Positions 47,901-61,037 of a stretch of 64,000 bases of DNA are shown here, piece after piece (the first letter of the stretch is position 1; every line of letters starts with the position of its first letter). The translations under genes and the position numbers were made by a program. The notes below the pieces were generated by a model that was given only the letters and a program-made list of their open reading frames with translations, was not told the origin of the DNA and did no database searches. Source of the DNA: Dryas octopetala (taxonomy: Eukaryota; Streptophyta; Magnoliopsida; Rosales; Rosaceae); the NCBI GenBank assembly GCA_963921425.1, contig OY992834.1, positions 14,200,164 to 14,264,163 of the forward strand. Reading direction: 5' to 3'.

Positions 47901-50214
47901 AATATCTACTAAATATATATAATTCACCAAACAAATATCTGAATATACTTTAATTTCATATGTTTCACACAGATATTTGCATGATGTTGCTTAATCCATC
48001 CAAGAACATCATTATCTGGGTGCAGCTTAGTTGAGAGTAGAAATGACTGTTTTTTGCAAGTTTCTTTCCCCCAGCCCCAGATGACGAAATCTTTTATGTT
48101 ACTTTTAGACCTGTCATCATAATAGAGAAAAGGAGATGTGAATAAAATGCATTAAAGTGCCCCTTAAAAAAACGTGTATGTTTAAATACAAAGTTATAAT
48201 GCCTGTATAATATAAATGAAAAAAAAAAACGAAATAAAACTTAAAATCCTAAAAACAAAAACCTCTCTTCTACCAAGATTTCTAAACGTCAAACTTTAAC
48301 CCATCACAATCAGGCGACTTTAAGTTGTTATCTTAAAACCAAATTGCTTTTATTAGTTATTTTCTTCAGAGAGTTAATTACAAAAATCATTGAGGTTTAG
48401 TGCATATTCCCTTTAGACCTTGCACTTTCTGAATTTACACAAACACCCGTTGAGGTTCTCAAGTGATTGCACATAACCCCTCATGGGAAAAGATCAAAAT
48501 AACCTTATGGTGTTACAATATTATTTGGCTTCTATTATAAAAAAAAAAAAAAAAAAATTGGGTTCAAAATATGTGATTTAATATAAAACTGATTTAAATA
48601 AGCAATACATATTTTTGTATTTTTAGACCCACATTTTCGATCACTTATTAAATTATACCTATATACACCGATTTGTAAACTTGCTGTTTTCATATAGTTT
48701 GGCTGAATTTTTCAACATATTTTAAATGAATCTACCAAATTATGCAAGTAAGTACTTCATACTCATTTTTTCTGTCTTGTGTTTTACTATGAGTTGTTCG
48801 AAAAAGCGAATTCCTCGAAAACAATTCTTGAATCTCCAAAATAGAGTTTTCTACTCGCTCAAAACGTGCATCTGTTCATCTCCAACCAAATGCACCATGT
48901 TGAAGTTCTCTGTGAGATAAGATCAAGGATATAGGGATGCAGTTCTTTGCCTATATGTGCTCTAATCCTCTATCATCTATGATGTGCTCTATTCACAATT
49001 GACAATACCCAAATCATTTGTCTTATTGGTGATATTATTGAACAGTATAGAACTGCTGGACCTGTATTTGCTGGTGCCTGCATATCTTCAGCTCTTCCTC
49101 TTCAGGTATTTTGAATATCTTTAGGCCACATGCATATTCTTTTTTGGGTGTGTGTATATTGTTAGTATAAAGTTAAAATTTTTCTTCTATCATGTGAATG
49201 GAATATATTGGTTTTGTTGCCAATTCATACAGTATCTATCATTTCTTGAGTCTGCTAACTTTTTCATTTATGCCATGTAAAGTTATATCTGGACTGTGGT
49301 TTTCAGTAATTATTAAGAAACATATGAAGTGGCCCATCTCTTCATTTTGCTGGAAGCTACTCTTACATTTCAGTATTTCACAGGCATATGATTCTCAAAG
49401 CTTAAGTAGTGGGTGTTTTCAGGAACTTGCAAGTTTTAGTTGGATTAGTCTGAGCACGGCTCAACACTAAATTACAACAAACCTATTAATTGTCATTTCA
49501 ACTCCGAAATAGATAGCCAACCTTTTGTGAATTTTAATGAACAAGAAAAGAGAAAATCAATGGAGAGATAAAAAAAACATTAGAAATTGAGAATCTTAAG
49601 AATATTCTCTTTAAGTGCCTGATTATCATTATAATTGGACCTGTTTTGATATCTTAAGAATATTCTCTTTAGTGCATGTTAGCAACACAGGACTTGGTGA
49701 ATATTTGACCATAAGCTCTACTTTTATGTTTCCATAATGTTTGTGTATGCTGTTATATAATAGAATTTTTCTCTTATATTCGTATATTTATTCAAAATCT
49801 TAATAAACAGCTGTCCATAGTTTTTCAATTTTACATGTTAATTCATGACATCACTTCCCTCACAACATATTGAATTGGCATAGACCATGCTGAGGTAGCA
49901 ATTTTTCAAATTTCATAGATTTGTCTTGTCTTGTTATAATTCTACAGGTGCTCGTATGTTCTAGAGATGGAAGCATCTATTCACTTGAACTGGTAAGTTC
50001 CAACATACGTTATGGATGATAAGCCTCAGACAGTTTAATGTATTTTGTTGGTTTGTAATTCTCATCTAGTAATCATGGCATACCTACTACTAGTTTTGAT
50101 GTTCTGTAATGATTGATTTCTGTATTTCAAAACTTAACTCATGCATAAGCATTGGACGAGTGAATAATTTAATATTCTCATGAATAAGTACTCCTGTAGG
50201 CTGTATTCATCAGA

Positions 50215-50269
<55 letters not shown>

Positions 50270-51151
50270 TCACACTTATACGCACATTGCTCTTTGTGTG
50301 GTTTTCCAATAGAAGAATATAAGCAGAGATTAAACTGTCCCTTTGTGTTCTCTCTCTCTCTCTCTCTCTCTCTTTCACACACACACCCACCCACACATTG
50401 CTCTGTGGGGTTTTCCAATGGAAGAATTCGAGCAAAGGGTAATTTGGCCCTTTGTGTTATCTTTTAATAAAATCTGCTAAGAGTTAGAGGCTTTTGCATT
50501 TGCTCTTCTGAATTTTCAAGGCTTGATGGTGATTTTCTTTTCCAATAAACTTGTGCAACCATTTAATTGCATAAGACTTTAATAAAATATATACATAGAC
50601 ATTCTGAAAATTTGACACATGGCAATGTATGCTTGATTAAATTGAAAATGCAATCGTAGTCCCCAAGACATTGTAAAAGAAAGAGTACTTAATTTACCAT
50701 ATTCAGTTTATTATAACTGCATATTGATCACTGCTATGTTTGCTTTAGGAAACGGGAGATCCACTTTGGGAATACAATGTGAAGGATCCAATTACTTCAT
50801 CTGCTTATGTCGATGAGCACTTGAGCTTGGTATCTGGTCAGTCTAGTTCATCAGACAGGTAAAAGGACTAGAGAAAGCCTTAACAAAACCTGAACATAAA
50901 TTTGATCACTTACATATTAACCCACAAATTTTTCCAGGTTGGTTTGTCTCTGCTCCAGCTCAGGAAGCATATATCTGCTTCGGGTTAACTTGGATGCTGC
51001 TGAAGGTCCGAATGCACATAAAATAGATGTTGAGGAATTTGCAAGGTTGGACCTCGCAGGAGATGTATTTTCTTCACCTGTGATAATTGGTGGTAGAATT
51101 TTTGTTGGTTGTAGGGATGATTATGTGCACTGTATTACTGTTAAACCCTAG
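38969..51151 (+). CDS. acyl-activating enzyme with carrier and beta-propeller domains (AASDH/AAE19-like), 15 exons
   Basis: A three-part protein of the aminoadipate-semialdehyde dehydrogenase (AASDH, ACSF4) family; the plant form is annotated as putative acyl-activating enzyme 19. Substrate unproven. Exons: 38969-39925, 40160-40363, 41412-42131, 44269-44939, 45368-45443, 45544-45630, 45884-45927, 46627-46735, 46879-46938, 47583-47667, 47815-47879, 49046-49105, 49948-49992, 50749-50858, 50938-51151. All joins keep frame, giving 1,168 residues. The adenylation domain (about 33-600) has [11 protein letters not shown] (about 237), FRTGD (about 480), [13 protein letters not shown] (about 500) and the C-terminal lysine motif SSSGKINYE (about 588). 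A carrier domain follows with the phosphopantetheine serine in [12 protein letters not shown] (about 645). The rest (about 720-1168) is a PQQ-type beta-propeller of repeats such as [19 protein letters not shown]. Start chosen at the first ATG; a GTG three codons earlier is not a plausible start. Confidence 0.93.
43003..43157. repeat. 77-bp tandem duplication in AASDH-like intron 3
   Basis: CCAAATAGTGAAAGGAAG through TTTTGATGCATGAT is present twice in direct order at a period of 77 bases with only a few differences, so it is a fairly young duplication. Confidence 0.85.
43645..44150 (-). mobile_element. LINE fragment (zinc-binding reverse-transcriptase C-terminus) in intron 3
   Basis: On the minus strand, 44062 down to 43682 encodes [20 protein letters not shown], then [30 protein letters not shown]. 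This is the zf-RVT domain found at the end of plant L1-type LINE reverse transcriptases, with the expected C-x2-C and H-x4-HC spacing slightly altered. Related sequence extends upstream to about 44,150 out of frame. Only the 3' end is present, as is common for LINE insertions truncated at the 5' side. It is antisense to the host gene and should be spliced out. Confidence 0.75.
50212..50455. repeat. duplicated CT/CA compound microsatellite in intron 13
   Basis: Two copies of a roughly 130-bp unit, each a (CT)n tract running into (CA)n, then CATTGCTCT, GGTTTTCCAATRGAAGAAT and CCCTTTGTGTT. They have diverged in repeat length and at several bases. Confidence 0.85.
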
Positions 51152-52940
51152 GTCTATAGGACAATATGTTGATCTGTGTTGATGAATTTTGTTGCAAATA
51201 TGGTGGTGATAATTTTTTTTAACCATTATCATCAATTTATATGGCTGCCGACCCGAGATGCAAATTGGTAAAAAGAAAAGCATCTGAAATAATTATACTT
51301 ATTGCGAGAAATAAAAACACAAGTTCAAAGAAAAAACAACCTTAAACTTTAACATGATTGTTATTGTATCCGGTAACTTCATGCCATGTTAGTGGCTAAC
51401 AATTATAGGAGCATCCGAACAAAAACCTAAACCCTAAACCCTAAGAAAAAGGAAATTTAAAACTTATCAATGTAAAGTCTGCAAGGGATAAAATTATGAA
51501 TATATAATGATAGTAAATTGAAGACTGTCTAACATTTTCTATTTCTTATATAGTATTGCATGAATTATTATAGAATTAAATAATTATGTTTTAAGATTTT
51601 ATTGACTTTTGTACGTTTTATGATCAGCTTATGAATTATGAGTTTTGTTTAGAAATACAAAGAATTTTATTATTGATCATAATATTGATATATATTTGTA
51701 TTTATATATATATTTATAGAGGAGTGCTCTAAAACTAATTGATTAGCAAGTTAATACGAAACTAATCATGCTTTTGGGACCACCACATAACTAATCTCAT
51801 AATCCAAATAATCAATTCTTTAGGTCATACTTTAAAGATCATCATTACAAAAAATCAACTAAATCGAAAATCATTAAGTCATCTAATTGCAATTAAATAA
51901 ATTGACGATCAATATTTTCGATAAAAGCATATAAATAGTTATTGTTATAATTAAATAACCTTCCGATTTTGGAAATTTTTTACAATGATGATCTTTGAAG
52001 TAGTGCCTAAAACTTAAACGGTTCGGATTTTGAGATTACATTATGCGGTGGGCCCAACAAGGTGGTTAACTTTGTATTAACTTACTAATCAGTTAATTTT
52101 AGAGCATTCTTGTATATATATATATATATATATATATAAATCTAAGATCAACTAGATTAGTAAATAAATTTCATTAATGTTGAGAAATTTGACAGGATTA
52201 ATCTCAACAATCTTATAGATCTTCTTTTTAAGTGAGACTCACTCATATGAGACCTACATAAGTATGTAAGTTTTACTTCTATTAGAGATATATTCACAAG
52301 ATAGTTAGAGTAAATAACAAGTAGAAGACAAGTGATTGATAGATATATATACAAACGAGAGAGTATATACAAAATAATTTGTGCCTCTAAATATTTAAGT
52401 AACTGAGTAAATTTTCAGTTTTCTGTTGAATGTTTGTCGTTCAGCATTAAAATGTTTAAACGCTCTATCACTGTTGATCAATGAGAGTTGACAACGTCAC
52501 TAGATAACATTTTGTCATTGGCTAACAATTACAAGAAAGTTGGAACGTCCAACATGAAACTGAATAAAAAACACAAATTAAAATGTTAATACATTATTTT
52601 TTTTGCAATCTTATTTATGAAAGTGATTTTTTAACATTTACTAAAAAAAATCTTATTTATGCAATATACAACGTTTGTACCACAAGGGTTTTTCCAAAAT
52701 TTAGGGTCACCTCAATAAATATAAGACACGAGTTTTATACCACTCTTGTATGCAAGTTTATCTGATGCCAAACAGTCAGACACCTGTCTGTGTATAGCTT
52801 AAACTGGGACATCGTTTTGTAACAACGGAAGCGCTTCGTGACGCTGGCAAAGCTCACTTGGAAGTGTCCCGTAGACTGATCGATTTGCAGTTCCGGCTTT
52901 GCATTTTCTTCCTCAACAACAATACCACTATAGCAGACGG
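51152..52940. other. spacer between the AASDH-like and oxoprolinase genes
   Basis: No gene is seen. A short telomere-like run (AAACCTAAACCCTAAACCC at about 51,426) and one foldback element are present. The oxoprolinase promoter and first leader exon probably lie at the right end (about 52,780-52,940). Confidence 0.45.
51719..52116. mobile_element. foldback MITE flanked by TA runs
   Basis: Arms of about 165 bases: left AGGAGTGCTCTAAAACTAATTG, GGGACCACCACATAA, AAAGATCATCATTACAAAAAAT; right the inverses, ending TTTTAGAGCATTCTTG. It lies within a TATATA tract on both sides, so the target duplication cannot be read. Its arms share the CAAAGATCAT and CGGTTCGGAT words with the unit repeated inside the CACTA element. 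Confidence 0.75.
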
Positions 52941-53949
52941 GTACGTTTCTTAATTTTCGTTCGCTATTCCTCAACGATTTCTGGTTTTAAGTTCTGGGTT
53001 TTTGTAGTTGATCGGGTTTGAGATTGGCTTTTGATTGTTTATTGATTATGTGCTGCTTTGATTCTGGTTTTGTGTAAAATTTGTAGACCTGTACCTTCTG
53101 AAAATATGTATTTGAGAAATTTGATTTATTTTGTGGTAATCCTTAAATCCAATAACAATTTGAATCACCTACTCTATTTGGTCCCTCTGAGCTACTGCTA
53201 TTCCTGCTTGAACTGACAAAGCACCAAATATGAATTGACATTTCTTAATAGTAAATATATTATGAAAACATTTTGTGGGGTTCCAACTTCCAACCCACGT
53301 ATACAATAGTAGCTGGAGCAGTGACAGTAGGTAGAAATGGTGGAAAGCTAGGAAGCAGGTTGGAAATGATGACAAATGAAATGATTTGGTAAGCTAAGTT
53401 AAAACTAAAGGGAAGCATAATGATTTCTTTGTAGGGTTTCCCATTTGTGTTCACAAATCACAAGGTTGTGTAGTGGGTCCAATCAAAATGTGATAGACGA
53501 AATCGTAGAAGGAAATCTAGATTGAGTTGTCTGACTTGCAAAATGGCACCCTGATGTATGACAACCCTCATTTTTTATTAGTTCATTGAAAAATTGTTTC
53601 TTCTTTTATGGTTTATACTCCAAACGGTTACTTATTTTTACTGGGTTTGAGTTCAACTTTGATGTGTGGTTGATGAACTGTGACTTGGGTGGGGCGGATT
53701 TGGGGCTTTAAAATGGGATTTGATGAACTGTGACTTGTATTTAATTCAGGTTGAATAGACCCTAAACCCACAAAACTATTCAAAATTAGCAGTCTAGTTT
53801 ACGGAGTTGCAGAGGATTGTGATTTATAACCCTGCATTATTATATGGGTGTTGCATGCCCTGTCTGTTTTGATCAACCATTTTGGTTTATTTCATGTGGA
53901 ATTTATTAAGGTAATTGATTATGTCTTTTTTTTTTTTTTTCATCTGTAG
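52941..53949 (+). other. probable 5'UTR intron of the oxoprolinase gene
   Basis: A good donor (GCAGACGG/GTACGT at 52941) and acceptor (a 14-base T run, then CATCTGTAG ending at 53949) frame a 1,009-base intron, leaving a leader exon of 49 bases before the start codon. Leader introns are common in plant housekeeping genes. This is inference from splice signals only. Confidence 0.5.
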
Positions 53950-53998
53950 CATAGGTTTTCGATCAAGATCATCTCAATTGTAAGCTCTGAGCATAGAA

Positions 53999-56900
53999 AT
54001 GGGGAGTGTCGATGCCGACAAGCTCAGGTTTTGCATTGACAGAGGGGGAACATTCACTGATATTTATGCTGAGATCCCAGGTCAGCCTGATGGTCGAGTT
54101 TTAAAACTTCTGTCTGTTGATCCATTAAACTACGATGATGCTCCAGTTGAAGGAATTCGAAGGATTCTTGAAGAATTTACGGGGAAGAAAATTTCTCGTG
54201 CTTCAAAAATACCCACTGATAAGATAGAGTGGATAAGGATGGGCACAACTGTGGCAACAAATGCACTTTTGGAGAGAAAAGGGGAAAGCATTGCTCTTTG
54301 TGTGACTCGGGGTTTCCGAGATTTGCTCCAGATTGGTAACCAGGCTCGTCCCAAAATATTTGACCTCACTGTATCAAAACCATCAAACCTTTATGAGGAG
54401 GTTATTGAGGTTGATGAGAGAGTTGAGCTTGTTCATGATAATCAAGATTCTTCTTCTGCATTATTAGTTAAAGGAGTGTCTGGTGAGATGGTTAAAGTTA
54501 TAAAGCCTCTTGATGTAGAAACTTTAGAGCCTTTACTCAAAGGTTTGTTGAAGAAGGGGATTAGCTGTTTGGCTGTTGTGTTAATGCATTCGTACACTTA
54601 CCCACAACATGAAATAGCTGTACAAAAGTTAGCTACTAGTTTGGGCTTTAGACATGTTTCCTTATCTTCAGCTTTGACACCTATGGTCCGAGCTGTTCCT
54701 CGGGGTCTAACAGCTAGTGTTGATGCATACTTGACGCCAGTAATTAAAGAGTACTTATCAGGGTTCATGTCTAAATTTGATGAAGGGGTGCAGAAGGTGA
54801 ATGTTTTGTTTATGCAATCTGACGGAGGACTTGCACCAGAAAGTCGATTTTCAGGGCACAAAGCTGTTTTGTCTGGTCCTGCTGGTGGGGTTGTGGGTTA
54901 CTCACAGACACTTTTTGGGCTTGAAACTGAGAAACCTCTCATTGGGTTTGACATGGGTGGTACATCTACAGATGTGAGCCGTTATGCTGGGACTTATGAA
55001 CAAGTTCTGGAAACCCAGATTGCTGGTGCCATAATACAAGCACCTCAGCTTGACATAAATACGGTAGCTGCTGGCGGTGGATCAAAGTTGAAGTTCCAAT
55101 TTGGAGCTTTCCGGGTTGGACCAGAATCAGTGGGTGCGCATCCTGGTCCAGTGTGTTACAGAAAAGACGGTGAATTGGCAGTTACAGATGCAAACTTAAT
55201 TCTTGGATATGTCATTCCTGATTATTTCCCATCAATATTCGGCCCCCATGAAGATCAGCCTTTAGATATCAAGGCAACAAGAGAAGAATTTGAGAAGCTT
55301 GCAAGGAAAATAAATTCCTACCGAAAGAGCCAGGATCCATCTGCAAAGGACATGACAGTGGAGGAGATTGCACTGGGATTTGTGAATGTTGCCAATGAGA
55401 CTATGTGCCGTCCGATAAGGCAATTAACTGAGATGAAGGGCCATGAGACAAGGAACCATGCACTTGCTTGCTTTGGAGGTGCTGGGCCTCAACATGCCTG
55501 TGCAATTGCTAGATCGTTGGGTATGAAAGAAGTACTCATACACAAGTTCTGTGGAATCTTAAGTGCTTATGGGATGGGATTGGCAGATGTTGTAGAAGAA
55601 GCACAGGAGCCATACTCTGCAGTTTACAGTCTTGAATCTGTCCAGGAGGCCTCTCATAGAGAAGCTATTTTACTGAATCAAGTAAAGCAGAAGCTGCAAG
55701 AGCAAGGGTTTAGGGATGAAAACATGACAACAGAGACATATCTGAATTTGAGATATGAAGGTACAGACACCTCGATCATGGTTAAGAAACGAATTGCTGA
55801 AGATGGAAGAAGATGCAACTATGATCTGGACTTTGTGGAACTATTTCAGCAGGAGTATGGATTCAAATTACTGAATAGGAATATCGTAATATGTGATGTT
55901 AGGGTTCGTGGGGTAGGAGTCACTAATATATTGAAGCCACTGGCTCTGGAACATGTGTCGTCTTCTCCTAAAGTTGAAGGTAACTACAAGGTTTATTTTG
56001 GGAATGGGTGGCAAGAAACGCCTCTATACAAGCTTGAGAATCTGGGGTATGGACATGTCATGCCTGGTCCGGCAATAATCATGAATGGGAATAGTACTGT
56101 GATAGTAGAACCCAACTGTAAAGCTATAATAACAGAATATGGTAATGTTAAAATTGAAATTGAGTCTACTTCAAGCACCCAGAATGTAGCAGAAAAAGTT
56201 GCAAATGTTGTGCAGCTCTCAATTTTCAATCATAGATTTATGGGTATAGCCGAACAGATGGGAAGGACCCTACAGAGAACTTCTATATCAACTAACATCA
56301 AGGAACGGCTAGATTTCTCTTGTGCCCTCTTTGGACCTGATGGGGGACTAGTTGCTAATGCCCCTCATGTCCCTGTGCACTTAGGAGCAATGTCTAGTAC
56401 AGTTCGATGGCAGCTCAACTACTGGGGTGACAATTTGAATGAAGGAGATGTTTTGGTCACCAATCATCCTTGTGCCGGAGGTAGCCATCTTCCTGATATA
56501 ACTGTTATTACACCTGTATTTGATAATGGAAAGCTTGTCTTTTTTGTGGCCAGTAGAGGGCATCATGCAGAGATTGGGGGAATTACTCCTGGAAGCATGC
56601 CACCTTTTTCCAAGTCTATATGGGAAGAGGGGGCTGCCATAAAAGCATTTAAGCTTGTGGAAAAGGGGATTTTTCAAGAAGAAGGAATCATTAAACTTCT
56701 CCAATTCCCCTATTCTGATGGATTGGCACAGAAGATACCAGGAACTCGCAGGCTTCAAGATAATTTATCAGATCTTCGAGCTCAAGTAGCTGCAAACCAG
56801 AGAGGAATTACCCTTATTAAAGAGCTTATTGAGCAGTATGGTTTGGAAACTGTTCAGGCTTACATGACCTATGTACAGCTGAATGCAGAAGAAGCAGTGA

Positions 56901-57799
56901 GAGAAATGCTCAAGTCTGTTGCTGCCAGAGTTTTGTCTCAATCAGCTGGGTCTGGAGAGAGGAGTTCGGTTACAATTGAAGAAGAGGATTACATGGACGA
57001 TGGATCCATTATTCATCTGAAACTTACAATTGATTCTGATAAAGGCGAAGCAAATTTTGATTTTAATGGAACTAGTCCTGAAGTATATGGAAATTGGAAT
57101 GCTCCAGAAGCTGTAACAGCTGCAGCAGTTATATACTGTCTTCGCTGCTTGGTGGATGTTGATATTCCTCTGAATCAAGGTTGTTTGGCTCCTGTGAAAA
57201 TCCATATTCCACCAGGCTCATTCCTCTCTCCAAGTGATAAGGCTGCTGTGGTAGGTGGTAATGTTCTCACTTCTCAGAGAATAACTGATGTTGTACTTAC
57301 TGCATTTCAAGCTTGTGCTTGTTCACAGGGTTGTATGAATAATCTCACTTTTGGGGATGAGACATTTGGTTATTATGAAACAATTGGAGGTGGGAGTGGA
57401 GCTGGTCCAACCTGGAATGGGACCAGCGGAGTACAATGTCATATGACCAATACCCGAATGACTGATCCAGAAATTTTTGAACAGAGATATCCAGTTCTTT
57501 TGCATAAATTTGGTCTGAGAAAGAACAGTGGGGGAGTTGGATATCATAGAGGGGGTGATGGGCTTGTGAGGGAGATAGAGTTCAAGCGTCCGGTTGTGGT
57601 GAGCATTCTTTCAGAGAGGCGTGTTCATGCACCAAGAGGGTTGAAAGGAGGGAACGATGGTGCTCGGGGGGCCAACTACTTGATCACAGAAGATAAACGA
57701 AGGGTCTACCTTGGGGGTAAGAACACAGTTGAGGTGCAATCAGGGCAAACTCTTCAGATTTTAACTCCTGGTGGGGGTGGATGGGGCTCTGCTCTTTGA
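53999..57799 (+). CDS. OXP1: 5-oxoprolinase, ATP-hydrolysing
   Basis: Opens 5-oxoproline to glutamate at the cost of ATP; in plants this cytosolic enzyme is the main exit of the glutathione degradation route. One exon encodes 1,266 residues, the full length of eukaryotic oxoprolinases. Order: hydantoinase A N-terminal domain (from [15 protein letters not shown] at about 11, with [15 protein letters not shown] at about 81), hydantoinase A domain with [10 protein letters not shown] (about 296), the phosphate-binding [14 protein letters not shown] (about 316) and [12 protein letters not shown] (about 495), then hydantoinase B domain from [18 protein letters not shown] (about 740), with [13 protein letters not shown] (about 822), to [12 protein letters not shown] at the very end. 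Start: ATG in AGAAATGGGG context, preceded by a probable leader intron. No break is seen. A single coding exon is also the state of the Arabidopsis gene, from memory. Confidence 0.97.
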   Translation: MGSVDADKLRFCIDRGGTFTDIYAEIPGQPDGRVLKLLSVDPLNYDDAPVEGIRRILEEFTGKKISRASKIPTDKIEWIRMGTTVATNALLERKGESIALCVTRGFRDLLQIGNQARPKIFDLTVSKPSNLYEEVIEVDERVELVHDNQDSSSALLVKGVSGEMVKVIKPLDVETLEPLLKGLLKKGISCLAVVLMHSYTYPQHEIAVQKLATSLGFRHVSLSSALTPMVRAVPRGLTASVDAYLTPVIKEYLSGFMSKFDEGVQKVNVLFMQSDGGLAPESRFSGHKAVLSGPAGGVVGYSQTLFGLETEKPLIGFDMGGTSTDVSRYAGTYEQVLETQIAGAIIQAPQLDINTVAAGGGSKLKFQFGAFRVGPESVGAHPGPVCYRKDGELAVTDANLILGYVIPDYFPSIFGPHEDQPLDIKATREEFEKLARKINSYRKSQDPSAKDMTVEEIALGFVNVANETMCRPIRQLTEMKGHETRNHALACFGGAGPQHACAIARSLGMKEVLIHKFCGILSAYGMGLADVVEEAQEPYSAVYSLESVQEASHREAILLNQVKQKLQEQGFRDENMTTETYLNLRYEGTDTSIMVKKRIAEDGRRCNYDLDFVELFQQEYGFKLLNRNIVICDVRVRGVGVTNILKPLALEHVSSSPKVEGNYKVYFGNGWQETPLYKLENLGYGHVMPGPAIIMNGNSTVIVEPNCKAIITEYGNVKIEIESTSSTQNVAEKVANVVQLSIFNHRFMGIAEQMGRTLQRTSISTNIKERLDFSCALFGPDGGLVANAPHVPVHLGAMSSTVRWQLNYWGDNLNEGDVLVTNHPCAGGSHLPDITVITPVFDNGKLVFFVASRGHHAEIGGITPGSMPPFSKSIWEEGAAIKAFKLVEKGIFQEEGIIKLLQFPYSDGLAQKIPGTRRLQDNLSDLRAQVAANQRGITLIKELIEQYGLETVQAYMTYVQLNAEEAVREMLKSVAARVLSQSAGSGERSSVTIEEEDYMDDGSIIHLKLTIDSDKGEANFDFNGTSPEVYGNWNAPEAVTAAAVIYCLRCLVDVDIPLNQGCLAPVKIHIPPGSFLSPSDKAAVVGGNVLTSQRITDVVLTAFQACACSQGCMNNLTFGDETFGYYETIGGGSGAGPTWNGTSGVQCHMTNTRMTDPEIFEQRYPVLLHKFGLRKNSGGVGYHRGGDGLVREIEFKRPVVVSILSERRVHAPRGLKGGNDGARGANYLITEDKRRVYLGGKNTVEVQSGQTLQILTPGGGGWGSAL

Positions 57800-60700
57800 T
57801 TCTTTACAGTGATAAAATGTTTGATGCTTGATGCTGAGTATAGGATATTTCTTAAAACATTCATGGCGTATCTGTTATCTCAATAATTTTCTGATGAGTC
57901 TAAGATATCAGATATGCTATCACGTTTATAAATTTCACTTTAAAAAGTTGAATGGATATATCAACTATTGTATGTGTCAACAAATATGCAAGAAGTATCA
58001 GTATCTGATCTGAATATGACTCTCTTAGCTTTTCCTTATGCTTCTAAAGTGTTCCTTCTGGAATCTGGATCACTAGGGAATCACAAAGTTTTATTAGTGA
58101 TTTTAATTATTCCTCTGATATAAGACAATACTACAATCTGCATGCAAGGAGTAATAACCAAACCTCTTCTTCCTTTCTCCAAAATTTTGAGTGTGACATG
58201 TGTGCTAAGCATGATTTATTTGTTTATGTTATGTTTTATTTGATTGTGGTCCAGGTCACACCTATAAATTTTTCTATAGCTTCTAAAATCAGATATTAAG
58301 GGTTGTCCATGTTTGGTTGGAACAATCTATTTGTTATTCTGTGTGTGTATGCGTTTAATCAGTTCTGGTATGTTTGGCATGTTTTAGTTGGTACATCACT
58401 GTGTGTGTCCATCAGAATAGGACATTCTTGGTGGATCTGCAGCAGTTAACTTCTGATTTTTTCAATAAGACTAATCCTTTGACTGCTATCACCCCTTTGT
58501 AGTTGAAGTGAGAAAAGTTGTGTAGTTTTCTTGTCCTAAAAGTTATTGAGTATATTGCTTAGGAGCAGAACAACTAACAAATGGCACCAACTTGGGTTTA
58601 GTTGAGTGGTCATGCCCATGGTTTGCTCCCATGTGGTCTGGGGTTCGATTTCTCAAAGGTACCTATCTAGCTATTTGCTAGAGTTTCTTGCCTCCCAAAG
58701 ATTGCTGGGTTCAGCTGTGGGGACCAATTTCCAATCCGGGTGTGCCTGTGAGATTCTGGGTATCAAAAAACTATAATTAACAAATGGCATCAGTGTAGCT
58801 GCACATGCTTTTTTCATGATGTAGTTTTATAGAGCTGTTGCCTAGGCATATTTAGGCAATCTGCAATTTTTCACATTTCTTGAGATGTTAGCTAATCTTT
58901 AGACAATGAATATAATTTTGGATTTTAAGACAATTTGTTTTGGAAGCGTATGGTTTGCTTAAATTGCATTCATAATATTCTGATGTACTTGACCAATTGC
59001 ATTCATAATATTCATATTCAGGAGAAAATGACTTATTTTCCTGGTCTCCTTGTGATAACTTGTGCAAATTTCAGTATTTGAGTATAGGTGTAAAATGTGT
59101 GATTCTTATGTTTAAAATGTGATAGAAAGCTGAAATGTTGTTGACTGACGTACATGACATCACATTGCAGTAACTTCTAAAGACGACGAGTCTGTTATGG
59201 GTTAAGGTGATCTTATGATCTTCGTTAGAGAAATTGGCTGGCTTGAAAATTAAATCCTGCGGGAGCTGATTATTTATGGATTATTATTAAGTGTTTGAAG
59301 TTTGAACTACTTTAGCATGTAATGTAATCCATATTTAACATTACTACAGCACTTCCCTAGCAAATTAAAATTTGGGTTTCTGATCTCAATGTGGTACACT
59401 ATCGTTCCTGACACATTAATTTTGGTGATCTAAAAATTCCTATTTCTTCTCTTATTTCACATTTTTAATTAGATGGTACAATTTATGAAAATTTGAGATG
59501 AAAAGAGGCGACAGAACAAAGATTCCACTTGGACTGCCTTGTCAAATTCCAAATTCTGTATCATAATATTTGCTATTTTGATAATGTCTAAAATGTTAGA
59601 TATATTTTCATAATATAAATATGAGATAGGAAGATGATTTAGTAAAGTGGTCTTTGCACCACTTGGGTTAAATTTGAGAGGGATGTCTCTATCAAAAGGT
59701 GTCTATTAGGTTTAAAGTATATGGCTTTAAAAATGTCTGTTGAGTTTAGTGCGTGATTTTTGATCAAAAGGTATCTAATGGCCATTAATTAATATTGGCT
59801 GCAATTGACAACTCTTAATAAAGAGTGGTAACCCAAAAATCTGGAAAGGTATTCCACCACTTGAAAAAAGTACATCATCTCTATATAATGAAATGATTTC
59901 CTGCAGATTAATCACATTCGAAGATTCTATTTCCTCTTTTAATTGTATCTTGTGCTTTCATCTCCTTTGATATTTCTAACAAGCTTTTACTATAGTTTAA
60001 TTCTAGAAAAAAATATCTAGTAATTGTTATACTGCAAAAACAATTACTAGAAACCTTGAGTTCTTGAAAACCTTCATTTGAGTGTTGGGTTGGTCTTCGG
60101 TTGTGCAAAACGCAGACCAACATTAGCATATTGTTAGGCTTCATTATATCCTAGAGACTTATTTGCATATCCCCATTACACACTTGTTGTGGGGTTAAAT
60201 AAAGTCTTAAGAAAAAAGTAAACTTTTACGTGCTTTTGAAGCATTTTTCCCTCTCTAGCCATTACCCATATACACATTGTTCCAACATAAAACACAAATT
60301 TTGGCCCTTGTATTCTCCCTTTCCAAACAAATCAAATTGCTATAGGACGAGTGTAATGTGCCCACCCTTCACATGGTGGGGTGTGGGATCCATAAAAATT
60401 TGTTAATTCGATACTATTTTCGAAACCTGCAATGCGTCCGTCCAAAATGAGTTCTCCCTCTGTGTAATCGTAGTACCACAGTAGCATGGTGAAGTGATAT
60501 TATGGTCACACAATAATTTTGCTGCCATTACCCCGTTTTTTTTTTTTTTTTGCTTAGTCAATAAACGAAAAACAAACAGATTGATCAGATGGAGTCATTG
60601 TATATGCATAGTATTTTCGTTTTCTTAAAAAAATCATGTGTTCCTACATCTATTTGTAATTATCATGTCATGTATGACCCAAATCTATCATACAAATCAT

Positions 60701-61037
60701 AATTTTGGGACTATTGAACATTTTGAAATGTTAGTTACTGGTTCAATTGCATCGACTGCATGATGAAGTGAACGCGATCAACCAAGTTGAGAGGATGCAA
60801 AAGCAGTATACATATATGGAGAAAAACATTTTTATAACTAAGATAGGGCCGACTTACATTACATTTTTCAAAATTACATTACAAGAAATTGAAACTTCTT
60901 CAAAATTACATTACATTTTTTTTTTTATGTAAAGAAATATAAAAGTATAATTATTATTATGTTATTGAATGCGTATAACAAGTCAGCTTATACCTATTAC
61001 AAAAAAAAAATTTCTTGATGAGATACGAATGCTAAAT
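57800..61037. other. spacer downstream of oxoprolinase
   Basis: No gene is seen in 3.2 kb apart from the SINE. Poly-T at about 60,539-60,552. The frames present are short and lack recognised domains. Confidence 0.5.
58587..58777 (+). mobile_element. tRNA-derived SINE with 12-bp target duplication
   Basis: TAACAAATGGCA stands on both sides (58575-58586 and 58778-58789), a perfect 12-bp target duplication. The 191-bp body has an A-box-like GGTTTAGTTGAGTGG near the left end and a B-box GGTTCGATTTC about 40 bases later, the Pol III promoter of tRNA-derived plant SINEs, and ends in an A-rich tail (ATCAAAAAACTATAAT). The perfect duplication points to a fairly recent insertion. It lies 0.8 kb downstream of oxoprolinase in the same direction. 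Confidence 0.88.

Noticed and set aside
54130-57547. Several minus-strand frames within the oxoprolinase gene
   Set aside because: Shadows of the long coding exon.
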